A stretch of 64,000 bases of DNA from Auanema rhodensis. Its lineage: Eukaryota; Nematoda; Chromadorea; Rhabditida; Rhabditidae. A program made the position numbers and the translations under genes. The stretch lies in the NCBI GenBank assembly GCA_964057225.1, contig OZ059897.1, positions 21,328,001 through 21,392,000 on the forward strand, written 5' to 3'. Below are positions 10,213 to 25,348 of this stretch, one piece after another (positions within the stretch are counted from its first letter, which is position 1; each line of letters starts with the position of its first letter). Below the pieces are notes generated by a model. The model worked only from the letters and a program-made list of their open reading frames with translations. It was not told the DNA's origin and did no database searches.

Positions 10213-13200
10213 AGATAAAGAGATGCGGTTTTCAAAATTAGATTCCCCATGTCCATATTAGTCTAAAAACAAATTTTTATTGATATTGGTTCATGGTAAC
10301 CATGACTTTGAAATTTACGTGAACTTTAATTTATGCTAATTAAATGTACACGTGATGTGCACTTGGTATGTAACTCGCTTCACGTGAAAGATAAAGAGAT
10401 GCGGTTTTCAAAATTAGATTCCCCATGTCCATATTAGTCTAAAAAACAAATTTTTATTGATATTGGTTCATGGTAACCATGACTTTGAAATTTACGTGAA
10501 CTTTAATTTATGCTAATTAAATGTACACGTGATGTGCACTTGGTATGTAACTCGCTTCACGTGAAAGATAAAGAGATGCGGTTTTCAAAATTAGATTCCC
10601 CATGTCCATATTAGTCTAAAAACAAATTTTTATCGATATTGGTTCATGGTAACCATGACTTTGAAATTTACGTGAACTTTAATTTATGCTAATTAAATGT
10701 ACACGTGATGTGCACTTGGTATGTAACTCGCTTCACGTGAAAGATAAAGAGATTCGGTTTTCAAAATTAGATTCCCCATGTCCATATTAGTCTAAAAACA
10801 AATTTTTATCGATATTGGTTCATGGTAACCATGACTTTGAAATTTACGTGAACTTTAATTTATGCTAATTAAATGTACACGTGATGTGCACTTGGTATGT
10901 AACTCGCTTCACGTGAAAGATAAAGAGATGCGGTTTTCAAAATTAGATTCCCCATGTCCATATTAGTCTAAAAACAAATTTTTATTGATATTGGTGCATG
11001 GTAACCAAGACTTTGAAATTTACGTGAACTTTAATTTATGCTAATTAAATGTACACGTGATGTGCACTTGGTATGTAACTCGCTTCACGTGAAAGATGAA
11101 GAGATGCGGTTTTCAAAATTAGATTCCCCATGTCCATATTAGTCTAAAAACAAATTTTTATTGATATTGGTTCATGGTAACCATGACTTTGAAATTTACG
11201 TGAACTTTAATTTATGCTAATTAAATGTACACGTGATGTGCACTTGGTATGTAACTCGCTTCACGTGAAAGATAAAGAGATGCGGTTTTCAAAATTAGAT
11301 TCCCCATGTCCATATTAGTCTAAAAACAAATTTTTATCGATATTGGTTCATGGTAACCATGACTTTGAAATTTACGTGAACTTTAATTTATGCTAATTAG
11401 ATGTACACGTGATGTGCACTTGGTATGTAACTCGCTTCACGTGAAAGATAAAGAGATGCGGTTTTCAAAATTAGATTCCCCATGTCCATATTAGTCTAAA
11501 AACAAATTTTTATTGATATTGGTGCATGGTAACCATGACTTTGAAATTTACGTGAACTTTAATTTATGCTAATTAAATGTACACGTGATGTGCACTTGGT
11601 ATGTAACTCGCTTCACGAGAAAGATAAAGAGATGCGGTTTTCAAAATTAGATTCCCCATGTCCATATTAGTCTAAAAACAAATTTTTATTGATATTGGTT
11701 CATGGTAACCATGACTTTGAAATTTACGTGAACTTTAATTTATGCTAATTAAATGTACACGTGATGTGCACTTGGTATGTAACTCGCTTCACGTGAAAGA
11801 TAAAGAGATGCGGTTTTCAAAATTAGATTCCCCATGTCCATATTAGTCTAAAAACAAATTTTTATCGATATTGGTTCATGGTAACCATGACTTTGAAATT
11901 TACGTGAACTTTAATTTATGCTAATTAAATGTACATGTGATGTGCACTTGGTATGTAACTCGCTTCACGTGAAAGATAAAGAGATGCGGTTTTCAAAATT
12001 AGATTCCCCATGTCCATATTAGTCTAAAAAAAAATTTTTATTGATATTGGTTCATGGTAACCATGACTTTGAAATTTACGTGAACTTTAATTTATGCTAA
12101 TTAAATGTACACGTGATGTGCACTTGGTATGTAACTCGCTTCACGTGAAAGATAAAGAGATGCGGTTTTCAAAATTAGATTCCCCATGTCCATATTAGTC
12201 TAAAAACAAATTTTTATCGATATTGGTTCATGGTAACCATGACTTTGAAATTTACGTGAACTTTAATTTATGCTAATTAAATGTACACGTGATGTGCACT
12301 TGGTATGTAACTCGCTTCACGTGAAAGATAAAGAGATGCGGTTTTCAAAATTATATTCCCCATGTCCATATTAGTCTGAAAACAAATTTTTATTGATATT
12401 GGTGCATGGTAACCATGACTTTGAAATTTACGTGAACTTTAATTTATGCTAATTAAATGTACACGTGATGTGCACTTGGTATGGAACTCGCTTCACGTGA
12501 AAGATAAAGAGATGCGGTTTTCAAAATTAGATTCCCCATGTCCATATTAGTCTAAAAACAAATTTTTATTGATATTGGTTCATGGTAACCATGACTTTGA
12601 AATTTACGTGAACTTTAATTTATGCTAATTAAATGTACACGTGATGTGCACTTGGTATGTAACTCGCTTCACGTGAAAGATAAAGAGATGCGGTTTTCAA
12701 AATTATATTCCCCATGTCCATATTAGTCTGAAAACAAATTTTTATTGATATTGGTGCATGGTAACCATGACTTTGAAATTTACGTGAACTTTAATTTATG
12801 CTAATTAAATGTACACGTGATGTGCACTTGGTATGGAACTCGCTTCACGTGAAAGATAAAGAGATGCGGTTTTCAAAATTAGATTCCCCATGTCCATATT
12901 AGTCTAAAAACAAATTTTTATTGATATTGGTTCATGGTAACCATGACTTTGAAATTTACGTGAACTTTAATTTATGCTAATTAAATGTACACGTGATGTG
13001 CACTTGGTATGTAACTCGCTTCACGTAAAAGATAAAGAGATGCGGTTTTCAAAATTAGATTCCCCATGTCCATATTAGTCTAAAAACAAATTTTTATTGA
13101 TATTGGTTCATGGTAACCATGACTTTGAAATTTACGTGAACTTTAATTTATGCTAATTAAATGTACACGTGATGTGCACTTGGTATGTAACTCGCTTCAC

Positions 13201-14789
13201 GTGAAAGATAAAGAGATGCGGTTTTCAAAATTAGATTCCCCATGTCCATATTAGTCTAAAAACAAATTTTTATTGATATTGGTGCATGGTAACCATGACT
13301 TTGAAATTTACGTGAACTTTAATTTATGCTAATTAAATGTACACGTGATGTGCACTTGGTATGGAACTCGCTTCACGTGAAAGATAAAGAGATGCGGTTT
13401 TCAAAATTAGATTCCCCATGTCCATATTAGTCTAAAAACAAATTTTTATTGATATTGGTTCATGGTAACCATGACTTTGAAATTTACGTGAACTTTAATT
13501 TATGCTAATTAAATGTACACGTGATGTGCACTTGGTATGTAACTCGCTTCACGTGAAAGATAAAGAGATTCGGTTTTCAAAATTAGATTCCCCATGTCCA
13601 TATTAGTCTAAAAACAAATTTTTATTGATATTGGTGCATGGTAACCATGACTTTGAAATTTACGTGAACTTTAATTTATGCTAATTAAATGTACACGTGA
13701 TGTGCACTTGGTATGTAACTCGCTTCACGAGAAAGATAAAGAGATGCGGTTTTCAAAATTAGATTCCCCATGTCCATATTAGTCTAAAAACAAATTTTTA
13801 TTGATATTGGTTCATGGTAACCATGACTTTGAAATTTACGTGAACTTTAATTTATGCTAATTAAATGTACACGTGATGTGCACTTGGTATGTAACTCGCT
13901 TCACGTGAAAGATAAAGAGATGCGGTTTTCAAAATTAGATTCCCCATGTCCATATTAGTCTAAAAACAAATTTTTATCGATATTGGTTCATGGTAACCAT
14001 GACTTTGAATTTTACGTGAACTTTAATTTATGCTAATTAAATGTACACGTGATGTGCACTTGGTATGTAACTCGCTTCACGTGAAAGATAAAGAGATTCG
14101 GTTTTCAAAATTAGATTCCCCATGTCCATATTAGTCTAAAAACAAATTTTTATCGATATTGGTTCATGGTAACCATGACTTTGAAATTTACGTGAACTTT
14201 AATTTATGCTAATTAAATGTACACGTGATGTGCACTTGGTATGTAACTCGCTTCACGTGAAAGATAAAGAGATGCGGTTTTCAAAATTAGATTCCCCATG
14301 TCCATATTAGTCTAAAAACAAATTTTTATTGATATTGGTGCATGGTAACCATGACTTTGAAATTTACGTGAACTTTAATTTATGCTAATTAAATGTACAC
14401 GTGATGTGCACTTGGTATGTAACTCGCTTCACGAGAAAGATAAAGAGATGCGGTTTTCAAAATTAGATTCCCCATGTCCATATTAGTCTAAAAACAAATT
14501 TTTATTGATATTGGTTCATGGTAACCATGACTTTGAAATTTACGTGAACTTTAATTTATGCTAATTAAATGTACACGTGATGTGCACTTGGTATGTAACT
14601 CGCTTCACGTGAAAGATAAAGAGATGCGGTTTTCAAAATTAGATTCCCCATGTCCATATTAGTCTAAAAACAAATTTTTATTGATATTGGTTCATGGTAA
14701 CCATGACTTTGAAATTTACGTGAACTTTAATTTATGCTAATTAAATGTACACGTGATGTGCACTTGGTATGTAACTCACTTCACGTGAA
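10037..14789 (+). repeat. 27-monomer unit (4,753 bp), copy 1 of a tandem duplication
   Basis: Distinctive members in order: a 177-bp monomer with one extra A (at about 10,441); tatCgat; atTcgg+tatCgat; ccaAgac (about 11,007) followed by gatGaag; ttaGatg (about 11,400); acaTgtg (about 11,936); a nine-A tract (12,026-12,034); two tattcccc/ctGaaaac monomers 352 bp apart; gaaTttta (about 14,010); actcAc end (about 14,778). All return 4,752-4,753 bp later. It is followed at once by copy 2. Confidence 0.93.
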
Positions 14790-17700
14790 AGATAAAGAGA
14801 TGCGGTTTTCAAAATTAGATTCCCCATGTCCATATTAGTCTAAAAACAAATTTTTATTGATATTGGTGCATGGTAACCATGACTTTGAAATTTACGTGAA
14901 CTTTAATTTATGCTAATTAAATGTACACGTGATGTGCACTTGGTATGTAACTCGCTTCACGAGAAAGATAAAGAGATGCGGTTTTCAAAATTAGATTCCC
15001 CATGTCCATATTAGTCTAAAAACAAATTTTTATTGATATTGGTTCATGGTAACCATGACTTTGAAATTTACGTGAACTTTAATTTATGCTAATTAAATGT
15101 ACACGTGATGTGCACTTGGTATGTAACTCGCTTCACGTGAAAGATAAAGAGATGCGGTTTTCAAAATTAGATTCCCCATGTCCATATTAGTCTAAAAACA
15201 AATTTTTATTGATATTGGTTCATGGTAACCATGACTTTGAAATTTACGTGAACTTTAATTTATGCTAATTAAATGTACACGTGATGTGCACTTGGTATGT
15301 AACTCGCTTCACGTGAAAGATAAAGAGATGCGGTTTTCAAAATTAGATTCCCCATGTCCATATTAGTCTAAAAACAAATTTTTATCGATATTGGTTCATG
15401 GTAACCATGACTTTGAAATTTACGTGAACTTTAATTTATGCTAATTAAATGTACACGTGATGTGCACTTGGTATGTAACTCGCTTCACGTGAAAGATAAA
15501 GAGATTCGGTTTTCAAAATTAGATTCCCCATGTCCATATTAGTCTAAAAACAAATTTTTATCGATATTGGTTCATGGTAACCATGACTTTGAAATTTACG
15601 TGAACTTTAATTTATGCTAATTAAATGTACACGTGATGTGCACTTGGTATGTAACTCGCTTCACGTGAAAGATAAAGAGATGCGGTTTTCAAAATTAGAT
15701 TCCCCATGTCCATATTAGTCTAAAAACAAATTTTTATTGATATTGGTGCATGGTAACCAAGACTTTGAAATTTACGTGAACTTTAATTTATGCTAATTAA
15801 ATGTACACGTGATGTGCACTTGGTATGTAACTCGCTTCACGTGAAAGATGAAGAGATGCGGTTTTCAAAATTAGATTCCCCATGTCCATATTAGTCTAAA
15901 AACAAATTTTTATTGATATTGGTTCATGGTAACCATGACTTTGAAATTTACGTGAACTTTAATTTATGCTAATTAAATGTACACGTGATGTGCACTTGGT
16001 ATGTAACTCGCTTCACGTGAAAGATAAAGAGATGCGGTTTTCAAAATTAGATTCCCCATGTCCATATTAGTCTAAAAACAAATTTTTATCGATATTGGTT
16101 CATGGTAACCATGACTTTGAAATTTACGTGAACTTTAATTTATGCTAATTAGATGTACACGTGATGTGCACTTGGTATGTAACTCGCTTCACGTGAAAGA
16201 TAAAGAGATGCGGTTTTCAAAATTAGATTCCCCATGTCCATATTAGTCTAAAAACAAATTTTTATTGATATTGGTGCATGGTAACCATGACTTTGAAATT
16301 TACGTGAACTTTAATTTATGCTAATTAAATGTACACGTGATGTGCACTTGGTATGTAACTCGCTTCACGAGAAAGATAAAGAGATGCGGTTTTCAAAATT
16401 AGATTCCCCATGTCCATATTAGTCTAAAAACAAATTTTTATTGATATTGGTTCATGGTAACCATGACTTTGAAATTTACGTGAACTTTAATTTATGCTAA
16501 TTAAATGTACACGTGATGTGCACTTGGTATGTAACTCGCTTCACGTGAAAGATAAAGAGATGCGGTTTTCAAAATTAGATTCCCCATGTCCATATTAGTC
16601 TAAAAACAAATTTTTATCGATATTGGTTCATGGTAACCATGACTTTGAAATTTACGTGAACTTTAATTTATGCTAATTAAATGTACATGTGATGTGCACT
16701 TGGTATGTAACTCGCTTCACGTGAAAGATAAAGAGATGCGGTTTTCAAAATTAGATTCCCCATGTCCATATTAGTCTAAAAAAAAATTTTTATTGATATT
16801 GGTTCATGGTAACCATGACTTTGAAATTTACGTGAACTTTAATTTATGCTAATTAAATGTACACGTGATGTGCACTTGGTATGTAACTCGCTTCACGTGA
16901 AAGATAAAGAGATGCGGTTTTCAAAATTAGATTCCCCATGTCCATATTAGTCTAAAAACAAATTTTTATCGATATTGGTTCATGGTAACCATGACTTTGA
17001 AATTTACGTGAACTTTAATTTATGCTAATTAAATGTACACGTGATGTGCACTTGGTATGTAACTCGCTTCACGTGAAAGATAAAGAGATGCGGTTTTCAA
17101 AATTATATTCCCCATGTCCATATTAGTCTGAAAACAAATTTTTATTGATATTGGTGCATGGTAACCATGACTTTGAAATTTACGTGAACTTTAATTTATG
17201 CTAATTAAATGTACACGTGATGTGCACTTGGTATGGAACTCGCTTCACGTGAAAGATAAAGAGATGCGGTTTTCAAAATTAGATTCCCCATGTCCATATT
17301 AGTCTAAAAACAAATTTTTATTGATATTGGTTCATGGTAACCATGACTTTGAAATTTACGTGAACTTTAATTTATGCTAATTAAATGTACACGTGATGTG
17401 CACTTGGTATGTAACTCGCTTCACGTGAAAGATAAAGAGATGCGGTTTTCAAAATTATATTCCCCATGTCCATATTAGTCTGAAAACAAATTTTTATTGA
17501 TATTGGTGCATGGTAACCATGACTTTGAAATTTACGTGAACTTTAATTTATGCTAATTAAATGTACACGTGATGTGCACTTGGTATGGAACTCGCTTCAC
17601 GTGAAAGATAAAGAGATGCGGTTTTCAAAATTAGATTCCCCATGTCCATATTAGTCTAAAAACAAATTTTTATTGATATTGGTTCATGGTAACCATGACT

Positions 17701-19541
17701 TTGAAATTTACGTGAACTTTAATTTATGCTAATTAAATGTACACGTGATGTGCACTTGGTATGTAACTCGCTTCACGTAAAAGATAAAGAGATGCGGTTT
17801 TCAAAATTAGATTCCCCATGTCCATATTAGTCTAAAAACAAATTTTTATTGATATTGGTTCATGGTAACCATGACTTTGAAATTTACGTGAACTTTAATT
17901 TATGCTAATTAAATGTACACGTGATGTGCACTTGGTATGTAACTCGCTTCACGTGAAAGATAAAGAGATGCGGTTTTCAAAATTAGATTCCCCATGTCCA
18001 TATTAGTCTAAAAACAAATTTTTATTGATATTGGTGCATGGTAACCATGACTTTGAAATTTACGTGAACTTTAATTTATGCTAATTAAATGTACACGTGA
18101 TGTGCACTTGGTATGGAACTCGCTTCACGTGAAAGATAAAGAGATGCGGTTTTCAAAATTAGATTCCCCATGTCCATATTAGTCTAAAAACAAATTTTTA
18201 TTGATATTGGTTCATGGTAACCATGACTTTGAAATTTACGTGAACTTTAATTTATGCTAATTAAATGTACACGTGATGTGCACTTGGTATGTAACTCGCT
18301 TCACGTGAAAGATAAAGAGATTCGGTTTTCAAAATTAGATTCCCCATGTCCATATTAGTCTAAAAACAAATTTTTATTGATATTGGTGCATGGTAACCAT
18401 GACTTTGAAATTTACGTGAACTTTAATTTATGCTAATTAAATGTACACGTGATGTGCACTTGGTATGTAACTCGCTTCACGAGAAAGATAAAGAGATGCG
18501 GTTTTCAAAATTAGATTCCCCATGTCCATATTAGTCTAAAAACAAATTTTTATTGATATTGGTTCATGGTAACCATGACTTTGAAATTTACGTGAACTTT
18601 AATTTATGCTAATTAAATGTACACGTGATGTGCACTTGGTATGTAACTCGCTTCACGTGAAAGATAAAGAGATGCGGTTTTCAAAATTAGATTCCCCATG
18701 TCCATATTAGTCTAAAAACAAATTTTTATCGATATTGGTTCATGGTAACCATGACTTTGAATTTTACGTGAACTTTAATTTATGCTAATTAAATGTACAC
18801 GTGATGTGCACTTGGTATGTAACTCGCTTCACGTGAAAGATAAAGAGATTCGGTTTTCAAAATTAGATTCCCCATGTCCATATTAGTCTAAAAACAAATT
18901 TTTATCGATATTGGTTCATGGTAACCATGACTTTGAAATTTACGTGAACTTTAATTTATGCTAATTAAATGTACACGTGATGTGCACTTGGTATGTAACT
19001 CGCTTCACGTGAAAGATAAAGAGATGCGGTTTTCAAAATTAGATTCCCCATGTCCATATTAGTCTAAAAACAAATTTTTATTGATATTGGTGCATGGTAA
19101 CCATGACTTTGAAATTTACGTGAACTTTAATTTATGCTAATTGAATGTACACGTGATGTGCACTTGGTATGTAACTCGCTTCACGAGAAAGATAAAGAGA
19201 TGCGGTTTTCAAAATTAGATTCCCCATGTCCATATTAGTCTAAAAACAAATTTTTATTGATATTGGTTCATGGTAACCATGACTTTGAAATTTACGTGAA
19301 CTTTAATTTATGCTAATTAAATGTACACGTGATGTGCACTTGGTATGTAACTCGCTTCACGTGAAAGATAAAGAGATGCGGTTTTTAAAATTAGATTCCC
19401 CATGTCCATATTAGTCTAAAAACAAATTTTTATTGATATTGGTTCATGGTAACCATGACTTTGAAATTTACGTGAACTTTAATTTATGCTAATTAAATGT
19501 ACACGTGATGTGCACTTGGTATGTAACTCACTTCACGTGAA
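14790..19541 (+). repeat. 27-monomer unit (4,752 bp), copy 2 of the tandem duplication
   Basis: Every landmark of copy 1 is present in order at +4,752. By eye I found only about four differences over the unit: atGcgg instead of atTcgg in the first monomer, no extra A at the site matching 10,441, ttGaatg at 19,143, and gtttttTaaaa at 19,386. This near-identity makes it one of the youngest large duplications in the window. Confidence 0.93.
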
Positions 19542-22500
19542 AGATAAAGAGATGCGGTTTTCAAAATTAGATTCCCCATGTCCATATTAGTCTAAAAACA
19601 AATTTTTATCGATATTGGTTCATGGTAACCATGACTTTGAAATTTACGTGAACTTTAATTTATGCTAATTAAATGTACACGTGATGTGCACTTGGTATGT
19701 AACTCGCTTCACGTGAAAGATAAAAAGATTCGGTTTTCAAAATTAGATTCCCCATGTCCATATTAGTCTAAAAACAAATTTTTATCGATATTGGTTCATG
19801 GTAACCATGACTTTGAAATTTACGTGAACTTTAATTTATGCTAATTAAATGTACACGTGATGTGCACTTGGTATGTAACTCGCTTCACGTGAAAGATAAA
19901 GAGATGCGGTTTTCAAAATTAGATTCCCCATGTCCATATTAGTCTAAAAACAAATTTTTATTGATATTGGTGCATGGTAACCATGACTTTGAAATTTACG
20001 TGAACTTTAATTTATGCTAATTAAATGTACACGTGATGTGCACTTGGTATGTAACTCGCTTCACGTAAAAGATAAAGAGATTCGGTTTTCAAAATTAGAT
20101 TCCCCATGTCCATATTAGTCTAAAAACAAATTTTTATTGATATTGGTTCATGGTAACCATGACTTTGAAATTTACGTGAACTTTAATTTATGCTAATTAA
20201 ATGTACACGTGATGTGCACTTGGTATGTAACTCGCTTCACGTGAAAGATAAAGAGATGCGGTTTTCAAAATTAGATTCCCCATGTCCATATTAGTCTAAA
20301 AACAAATTTTTATCGATATTGGTTCATGGTAACCATGACTTTGAAATTTACGTGAACTTTAATTTATGCTAATTAAATGTACACGTGATGTGCACTTGGT
20401 ATGTAACTCGCTTCACGTGAAAGATAAAGAGATGCGGTTTTCAAAATTATATTCCCCATGTCCATATTAGTCTGAAAACAAATTTTTATTGATATTGGTG
20501 CATGGTAACCATGACTTTGAAATTTACGTGAACTTTAATTTATGCTAATTAAATGTACACGTGATGTGCACTTGGTATGGAACTCGCTTCACGTGAAAGA
20601 TAAAGAGATGCGGTTTTCAAAATTAGATTCCCCATGTCCATATTAGTCTAAAAACAAATTTTTATTGATATTGGTTCATGGTAACCATGACTTTGAAATT
20701 TACGTGAACTTTAATTTATGCTAATTAAATGTACACGTGATGTGCACTTGGTATGTAACTCGCTTCACGTGAAAGATAAAGAGATTCGGTTTTCAAAATT
20801 AGATTCCCCATGTCCATATTAGTCTAAAAACAAATTTTTATTGATATTGGTGCATGGTAACCATGACTTTGAAATTTACGTGAACTTTAATTTATGCTAA
20901 TTAAATGTACACGTGATGTGCACTTGGTATGTAACTCGCTCCACGTGAAAGATAAAGAGATGCGGTTTTCAAAATTAGATTCCCCATGTCCATATTAGTC
21001 TAAAAACAAATTTTTATTGATATTGGTGCATGGTAACCATGACTTTGAAATTTACGTGAACTTTAATTTATGCTAATTAAATGTACACGTGATGTGCACT
21101 TGGTATGTAACTCGCTTCACGTGAAAGATAAAGAGATTCGGTTTTCAAAATTAGATTCCCCATGTCCATATTAGTCTAAAAACAAATTTTTATTGATATT
21201 GGTGCATGGTAACCATGACTTTGAAATTTACGTGAACTTTAATTTATGCTAATTAAATGTACACGTGATGTGCACTTGGTATGTAACTCGCTTCACGAGA
21301 AAGATAAAGAGATGCGGTTTTCAAAATTAGATTCCCCATGTCCATATTAGTCTAAAAACAAATTTTTATTGATATTGGTTCATGGTAACCATGACTTTGA
21401 AATTTACGTGAACTTTAATTTATGCTAATTAAATGTACACGTGATGTGCACTTGGTATGTAACTCGCTTCACGTGAAAGATAAAGAGATGCGGTTTTCAA
21501 AATTAGATTCCCCATGTCCATATTAGTCTAAAAACAAATTTTTATTGATATTGGTTCATGGTAACCATGACTTTGAAATTTACGTGAACTTTAATTTATG
21601 CTAATTAAATGTACACGTGATGTGCACTTGGTATGTAACTCGCTTCACGTGAAAGATAAAGAGATGCGGTTTTCAAAATTAGATTCCCCATGTCCATATT
21701 AGTCTAAAAACAAATTTTTATCGATATTGGTTCATGGTAACCATGACTTTGAAATTTACGTGAACTTTAATTTATGCTAATTAAATGTACACGTGATGTG
21801 CACTTGGTATGTAACTCGCTTCACGTGAAAGATAAAGAGATGCGGTTTTCAAAATTAGATTCCCCATGTCCATATTAGTCTAAAAACAAATTTTTATTGA
21901 TATTGGTTCATGGTAACCATGACTTTGAAATTTACGTGAACTTTAATTTATGCTAATTAAATGTACACGTGATGTGCACTTGGTATGTAACTCGCTCCAC
22001 GTGAAAGATAAAGAGATGCGGTTTTCAAAATTAGATTCCCCATGTCCATATTAGTCTAAATACAAATTTTTATTGATATTGGTTCATGGTAACCATGACT
22101 TTGAAATTTACGTGAACTTTAATTTATGCTAATTAAATGTACACGTGATGTGCACTTGGTATGTAACTCGCTTCACGTGAAAGATAAAGAGATGCGGTTT
22201 TCAAAATTAGATTCCCCATGTCCATATTAGTCGAAAAACAAATTTTTATTGATATTGGTTCATGGTAACCATGACTTTGAAATTTACGTGAACTTTATTT
22301 TATGCTAATTAAATGTACACGTGATGTGCACTTGGTATGTAACTCGCTTCACGTGAAAGATAAAGAGATGCGGTTTTCAAAATTAGATTCCCCATGTCCA
22401 TATTAGTCTAAAAACAAATTTTTATTGATATTGGTGCATGGTAACCATGACTTTGAAATTTACGTGAACTTTAATTTATGCTAATTAAATGTACACGTGA

Positions 22501-22709
22501 TGTGCACTTGGTATGTAACTCGCTTCACGTAAAAAATGAAGAGATGCGGTTTTCAAAATTAGATTCCCCATGTCCATATTAGTCTAAAAACAAATTTTTA
22601 TCGATATTGGTTCATGGTAACCATGACTTTGAAATTTACGTGAACTTTAATTTATGCTAATTAAATGTACACGTGATGTGCACTTGGTATGTAACTCGCT
22701 TCACGTGAA
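18310..22709 (+). repeat. Second copy of the left-end monomer order (from 5 to about 6,868)
   Basis: Monomers from 19,014 to about 20,949 match 885 to about 2,820 at an offset of 18,129 bp, including the tattcccc/ctGaaaac monomer (20,422 for 2,293). After that the offset changes to 18,305 because this copy has an extra atTcgg+ggtGcatgg monomer (21,126). From 21,830 (ctCcacg, ctaaaTac, aactttaTttt, cacgtaAaaaatgaag, tatCgat) it follows 5,989-6,868 better, at an offset of 15,841. The stretch 18,310-19,541 overlaps the end of the 27-monomer unit, so that unit contains an earlier copied piece. Confidence 0.7.
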
Positions 22710-24644
22710 AGATAAAGAGATGCGGTTTTCAAAATTAGATTCCCCATGTCCATATTAGTCTAAAAACAAATTTTTATTGATATTGGTTCATGGTAACCAT
22801 GACTTTGAAATTTACGTGAACTTTAATTTATGCTAATTAAATGTACACGTGATGTGCACTTGGTATGTAACTCGCTCCACGTGAAAGATAAAGAGATGCG
22901 GTTTTCAAAATTAGATTCCCCATGTCCATATTAGTCTAAAAACAAATTTTTATTGATATTGGTTCATGGTAACCATGACTTTGAAATTTACGTGAACTTT
23001 AATTTATGCTAATTAAATGTACACGTGATGTGCACTTGGTATGTAACTCGCTTCACGTGAAAGATAAAGAGATGCGGTTTTCAAAATTAGATTCCCCATG
23101 TCCATATTAGTCTAAAAACAAATTTTTATTGATATTGGTTCATGGTAACCATGACTTTGAAATTTACGTGAACTTTATTTTATGCTAATTAAATGTACAC
23201 GTGATGTGCACTTGGTATGTAACTCGCTTCACGTGAAAGATAAAGAGATGCGGTTTTCAAAATTAGATTCCCCATGTCCATATTAGTCTAAAAACAAATT
23301 TTTATTGATATTGGTGCATGGTAACCATGACTTTGAAATTTACGTGAACTTTAATTTATGCTAATTAAATGTACACGTGATGTGCACTTGGTATGTAACT
23401 CGCTTCACGTAAAAGATGAAGAGATGCGGTTTTCAAAATTAGATTTCTCATGTCCATATTAGTCTAAAAACAAATTTTTATTGATATTGGTTCATGGTAA
23501 CCATGACTTTGAAATTTACGTGAACTTTAATTTATGCTAATTAAATGTACACGTGATGTGCACTTGGTATGTAACTCGCTTCACGTGAAAGATCAAGAGA
23601 TGCGGTTTTCAAAATTAGATTCCCCATGTCCATATTAGTCTAAAAACAAATTTTTATTGATATTGGTGCATGGTAACCATGACTTTGAAATTTACGTGAA
23701 CTTTAATTTATGCTAATTAAATGTACACGTGATGTGCACTTGGTATGTAACTCGCTCCACGTGAAAGATAAAGAGATGCGGTTTTCAAAATTAGATTCCC
23801 CATGTCCATATTAGTCTAAAAACAAATTTTTATTGATATTGGTGCATGGTAACCATGACTTTGAAATTTACGTGAACTTTAATTTATGCTAATTAAATGT
23901 ACACGTGATGTGCACTTGGTATGTAACTCGCTTCACGTAAAAGATAAAGAGATGCGGTTTTCAAAATTAGATTCCCCATGTCCATATTAGTCTAAAACAA
24001 ATTTTTATTGATATTGGTTCATGGTAACCATGACTTTGAAATTTACGTGAACTTTAATTCATGCTAATTAAATGTACACGTGATGTGCACTTGGTATGTA
24101 ACTCGCTTCACGTGAAAGATAAAGAGATGCGGTTTTCAAAATTAGATTCCCCGTGTCCATATTAGTCTAAAAACAAATTTTTATTGATATTGGTGCATGG
24201 TAACCATGACTTTGAAATTTACGTGAACTTTAATTTATGCTAATTAAATGTACACGTGATGTGCACTTGGTATGGAACTCGCTTCACGTGAAAGATAAAG
24301 AGATGCGGTTTTCAAAATTAGATTCCCCATGTCCATATTAGTCTAAAAACAAATTTTTATTGATATTGGTTCATGGTAACCATGACTTTGAAATTTACGT
24401 GAACTTTAATTTATGCTAATTAAATGTACACGTGATGTGCACTTGGTATGTAACTCGCTTCACGTGAAAGATAAAGAGATTCGGTTTTCAAAATTAGATT
24501 CCCCATGTCCATATTAGTCTAAAAACAAATTTTTATTGATATTGGTGCATGGTAACCATGACTTTGAAATTTACGTGAACTTTAATTTATGCTAATTAAA
24601 TGTACACGTGATGTGCACTTGGTATGTAACTCGCTTCACGAGAA

Positions 24645-24820
24645 AGATAAAGAGATGCGGTTTTCAAAATTAGATTCCCCATGTACATATCAGTCTAAAA
24701 ACAAATTTTTATTGATATTGGTTCATGGTAACCATGACTTTGAAATTTACGTGAACTTTAATTTATGCTAATTAAATGTACACGTGATGTGCACTTGGTA
24801 TGTAACTCGCTTCACGTGAA
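24645..24820 (+). repeat. Variant monomer with taCatatCag (pair 1)
   Basis: Two changes in the otherwise conserved ATGTCCATATTAG stretch turn an in-frame TAG into CAG. This opens a 60-codon frame from 24,589 to 24,771 that starts in the previous monomer. I regard this frame as a chance product of satellite sequence, not a gene. The same monomer is repeated at 27,748. Confidence 0.8.
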
Positions 24821-25348
24821 AGATAAAGAGATGCGGTTTTCAAAATTAGATTCCCCATGTCCATATTAGTCTAAAAACAAATTTTTATCGATATTGGTTC
24901 ATGGTAACCATGACTTTGAAATTTACGTGAACTTTAATTTATGCTAATTAAATGTACATGTGATGTGCACTTGGTATGTAACTCGCTTCACGTGAAAGAT
25001 AAAGAGATGCGGTTTTCAAAATTAGATTCCCCATGTCCATATTAGTCTAAAAACAAATTTTTATTGATATTGGTTCATGGTAACCATGACTTTGAAATTT
25101 ACGTGAACTTTAATTTATGCTAAATAAATGTACACGTGATGTGCACTTGGTATGTAACTCGCTTCACGTGAAAGATAAAGAGATGCGGTTTTCAAAATTA
25201 GATTCCCCATGTCCATATTAGTCTAAAAACAAATTTTTATTGATATTGGTTCATGGTAACCATGACTTTGAAATTTACGTGAACTTTAATTTATGCTAAT
25301 TAAATGTACACGTGATGTGCACTTGGTATGTAACTCGCTTCACGTGAA

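Noticed and set aside
12021-12035. Long A-tract as a poly(A) tail of a retroelement
   Set aside because: It is a single C-to-A change in the normal AAAAACAAA tract, and the same change is repeated 4,752 bp downstream as part of the 27-monomer duplication.
24589-24771. 60-codon open frame on the + strand
   Set aside because: It lies wholly in satellite sequence, exists only because a TAG became CAG in one monomer, has no gene context and shows no recognisable domain. The 176-bp period is not a multiple of three, so frames shift at each monomer.
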